Positions 61,101 to 64,000 of a stretch of 64,000 nucleotides of DNA are shown one piece after another (positions within the stretch are counted from its first letter, which is position 1; every line of letters starts with the position of its first letter). A model generated the notes under the pieces. That model was given only the letters and a program-made list of their open reading frames with translations, was not told the origin of the DNA and did not search any database. The position numbers and the translations under genes were made by a program. This DNA comes from Ascidia mentula (lineage: Eukaryota; Chordata; Ascidiacea; Phlebobranchia; Ascidiidae), in assembly GCA_947561715.1 (NCBI GenBank), contig OX387197.1:11963001-12027000 (forward strand). Direction: 5' to 3'.

Positions 61101-62729
61101 CGCTAAATTAAATTTTGAAAGGAAATTACCGGTCTCCATATGAATAACAAAGTGATGGAATGCGACCATGTCAAATTCTGACCATGTCTGTTTTCCATTT
61201 CAGAGACCGTTACAACGACGAAGATGAATACAAGGCAAAAACGCCGGGCTTGCGTCACAACGTATCTGAGATGAGTTTAAATCGGCGTGCACAAGGCTTG
61301 CGCATGGAAGGCAGGGTCAGTCAGTCTGTTATTAAGAGCACGTTATCAATCGCGCAATTATCGCAATTCTGGCCTGGGGCAATCGTTAATCCAGATTTAA
61401 TATTGCCTTGTAGCATAGACAGCTTTTAATGACATCATAACCTAAGTTTCGTTATCAAGTACACTCGTATAGAATTTATAACTAATATTATGAAAAGTGT
61501 ATGCTGTTACTCATGCCAATACACGTGACAGGTGATAAATGGCGATATTGAAGATCCATATTCACGCGGAGATGAGGATCATAAGCATGGCAGGGTCGAC
61601 CAACAGGCCATACGAAAAGAGAAAGAGCGACACCACGGAAAACACTCTAAGAAGCAAGATCGCAGTCAGAAATCTCAACCTCGCAGTGATGAGAGTGACA
61701 CCCGTTCAGAGATTTCTCGTGACACCGACGATATTTCACAGAGCGGACGGCAAATGAACGGCCACGTTAGTGAATACAAGGATGAAAGTGACGAGGAAGT
61801 GGTGGACGGACTCAGTGACGCTAGAGGTCGATCAAGCGATGATGAAATATCAACGGAAAACGATGAAGAAATTTCGTCTGCTGATACAGATGAAAGGCCT
61901 CCCAGTTACAACTCGATTAAACACACGGCCTCTTTAAAAAAAGCAGAACGTAATTTGCATCGAATTCAACGAGTCGATTCCCAACGATCGAGCGGCAAAT
62001 CTGAACAAGAGCAGAAAGGTAGAGACAGCAGCAGCAGTGGCGGAAGTCTTCGGCGACCCTCCTCAAAATCCGCTAATCGTTCAACAAAAGTTGAATCCTC
62101 GCACAAAGGCAAATCTTCGACAATGCCACGTTCTGCAAATAGCGAAAAAGGGAACACGAAACAACAGGGAGGCGTCGGAAAACGTTCCCATACACTGAAG
62201 CATGCGTCTAACGACAAACGCCCTGCCAAAGAAAAAGTCGCACATGTCGAATCACCCAAGTCGGAAACGAAGGAATCGATCAAGCGCGGTCACGCTTCTG
62301 GTTCGAAAAAGCCAAAACAACGCACCAGTGCGAGGATCCCTAAAGTAAGTGCAGGCGACCTTGCTGTGTCTACCGACGATCTCCTGGAAGCATCAAACAG
62401 CACTTTGTATATGCCGCTACCAGAAGGTAAATCAAGTGGAAAAGATGGAACGCGTTCGACAAAAAAAGAAAAGAAACAGCCAAAGAGCGTCGATTCGTCC
62501 CCTGTTCACCACAAAAATGCACATCCTGTTAGAAAAACACAAAAAGAGTCGTTTAGGAGGTGCGATGGAGAAGCCCAGACCGAGATCACGGGTACTCTGT
62601 CACGTAAGAAGGATAAACAATCCCCAGCGGAAAGCGCGCCGCCAAGTCAACCAGAAACCCCGAGTACGTGGGGTAATAAAAATCCAACTGAGGTTTTAAC
62701 GTCGATGATGCAATATCTAGGGATGAATC

Positions 62730-62772
<43 letters not shown>

Positions 62773-64000
62773 TGGTTTTCAGGCGCCATCGCTCCCAAGT
62801 ATTACGCCCAGTACATTCCAACAGTTTCTCCAGCAGCAGCAACAGCAGAGCGCTTCACAAAGCGCAATGACATCCTTTCCTCCGTTGCCGCCCCATTTGG
62901 CACACCAGCTCTACTTGTCTTGGCTGGGTGCATATTACGCTGGTGCGGCTGGAACTTGGCCGCCGCCTGCGCCGCCTGCCTTCATAATGCCCCAATTGTC
63001 ATCGGGAAGCGGTAATAACCAAATCCCCCCCTTTGAAATGTCATCATACATGAATCCCAGCAATTTTGGACAATTCCAGAGACCACACGGATCGGAAGTT
63101 CCACGTCAGCGCAATGGCAGTCATGACGAGGATAGTCAGTTTTACGAGCAGTTTTTTAATTCCAATGCTCCTGGAGAATACCATCCCATTGATTCTTACG
63201 TGGAGATGGAAAATCAGATCGAAGATCCGAAGTATACATACCCTGCATTCTCGACCAATGACAACATGTCTAGTGTGAGTGTTGCTGGAAGCACTGAAGG
63301 TGAATCCAAACGTCAAAACTTCAACCAACAAACCAGCGACGTCGATGATTTTAGTAATTCCGTTCATGTCAGGGATGAAAGTCGTCGATCGCACAAAGAT
63401 GACCCCACCAAGGAGAAGTCACAAATTCAGACCTGCACAAAAAATGATCACCGTGCAAGTTCTATCGTGTATTCTGATGCGGAAACTGATGGTTCGTCTG
63501 TGGTAAGCTCCAACGCCAAGGGCGAAGTTGCCGTCTCCAGTTCCAAGAAGAGCGGATTGGTAGTTTACGTACGTAGTCACTCAAACAGCCGCGCAAGCAG
63601 CACTGCCGGTACGCACGAAAGCGTTGAGAGTCTTAACACAAGCGATAACATCCAGTCGCTGAGCAGCACACCTCGCACAAGTGACCACAGCTGTCAATCT
63701 AATCAGTCTGATCGGAAAAAGTCGCCCATTCGTCCCAACAAACGCAAAGGAACGGCTTCAAAACACGAGCAAGGCTCCAGGAAGAGTGATCGCAAAGCAG
63801 GTGAGAAAACGACATTGGAAGATACTAATACAACTAATTTCGAGGTACTGTCCACTAATGTTAATAACAACCACTCCCTTTCAACGTTTACTGCTGACGC
63901 TGAAAACCCGCATGCTGCTGACATCTCGATGGAGCCGTATTTGCCCTCTTTTGATCCTATTGTACGTAATAGGGATGCGCTTAAAAACAATCAAAGTACC
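55106..64000 (+). CDS. R3H-domain protein, R3HCC1-like, with very long Ser/Arg/Gln-rich region (3' incomplete)
   Basis: Exons 55106-55227, 59894-60031, 60123-60305, 60366-60596, 61204-61315 and 61532 to beyond 64000, all in phase. The first two exons give YLSSSDRQFVSTLLNELEQF, ALMFHPLGGFQRYLIHKVTE and FSIGDDNNRRTVVCF. This is an R3H domain (single-stranded nucleic-acid binding; the R...H pair is in FQRYLIHK) closest to the N-terminus of R3HCC1/R3HCC1L. After it the protein is low-complexity: basic Ser/Arg-rich stretches, acidic runs, 14 Gln (62729-62770) and Pro-rich text. The last exon stays open for at least 2469 bases to the window edge, with no ATG needed at its start. R3HCC1 lacks such a region, so orthology beyond the R3H part is uncertain. 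Confidence 0.75.
55228..59893 (+). other. 4.7 kb first intron of the R3H gene
   Basis: It contains a hAT-type non-autonomous transposon at 58332-58928. A minus-strand ORF at 57218-57706 is open for 162 codons but resembles no family. Otherwise nothing recognised. Confidence 0.6.
58332..58928. mobile_element. Non-autonomous hAT-like transposon, ~597 bp
   Basis: Left end CATGGGCGTATCCAGG followed by a G run; right end C run then ATTCCGGGATACGCCCCTG, together forming imperfect terminal inverted repeats of the CAGGGGCGTATCC type. Flanking octamers TATATATG (58324-58331) and GGTATATG (58929-58936) agree at 6 of 8, as expected for hAT. No transposase ORF. Confidence 0.75.
62729..62770 (+). repeat. 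(CAA)14 trinucleotide repeat coding polyglutamine
   Basis: Fourteen uninterrupted CAA codons in the reading frame of the R3H gene, followed 60 bases later by a shorter mixed CAG/CAA run (about 62829-62848). Pure CAA tracts are length-variable. Confidence 0.95.

Overview
This window looks like an animal nuclear genome, most likely a tunicate (ascidian, Ciona-like). It is AT-rich. Its genes have many short GT-AG introns, and several neighbouring genes lie so close on one strand that they look like spliced-leader operons; in one case 6 bases separate a stop from the next start. The species is an inference. No prokaryotic features, tRNA, rRNA or CRISPR array were seen.

Layout, left to right: the 3' end of an axonemal dynein heavy chain (+); a MEST-like alpha/beta hydrolase (-); UBE2H (+); RENBP (-); SNRNP25 with two tiny downstream ORFs (-); a small one-pass membrane protein, CHMP7 and GLYCTK as a probable operon (+); AMN1, TUBD1 and CDC16 (-); LAP3 (+); an SLC20 phosphate transporter (-); WDR81 (-); a TP53I3-like quinone oxidoreductase (-); a 3.6 kb gene-free stretch; DHX32/DQX1 (-); and an R3H-domain gene like R3HCC1 (+) whose giant last exon runs off the window. 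I rebuilt exon structures by hand from splice sites and family alignments recalled from memory. The complete multi-exon models all sum to whole codons.

Most genes are ordinary cell-biology housekeeping: cilia and centrioles (dynein, delta-tubulin), ubiquitin and APC/C (UBE2H, CDC16), endosomes and ESCRT (WDR81, CHMP7), minor spliceosome (SNRNP25), and sugar, peptide and phosphate metabolism (RENBP, GLYCTK, LAP3, SLC20). They do not form one pathway.

The most unusual content is in the introns and spacers. A dispersed short repeat carries a hammerhead ribozyme. Two copies keep the whole catalytic core (8437-8519 and 15781-15864, both minus strand). One of these is an 84-base unit bounded by a perfect 11-base target-site duplication, which marks it as a mobile element. 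Four more copies are decayed. A 185-base exact copy of LAP3 exon 5 with its splice sites sits in an SLC20 intron between 56-base direct repeats, as if made by replication template switching. Other structures are a 34-bp-arm hairpin, a foldback element with ~200-base arms, two hAT-type non-autonomous transposons and a 27-base perfect inverted repeat around the small ORFs after SNRNP25.
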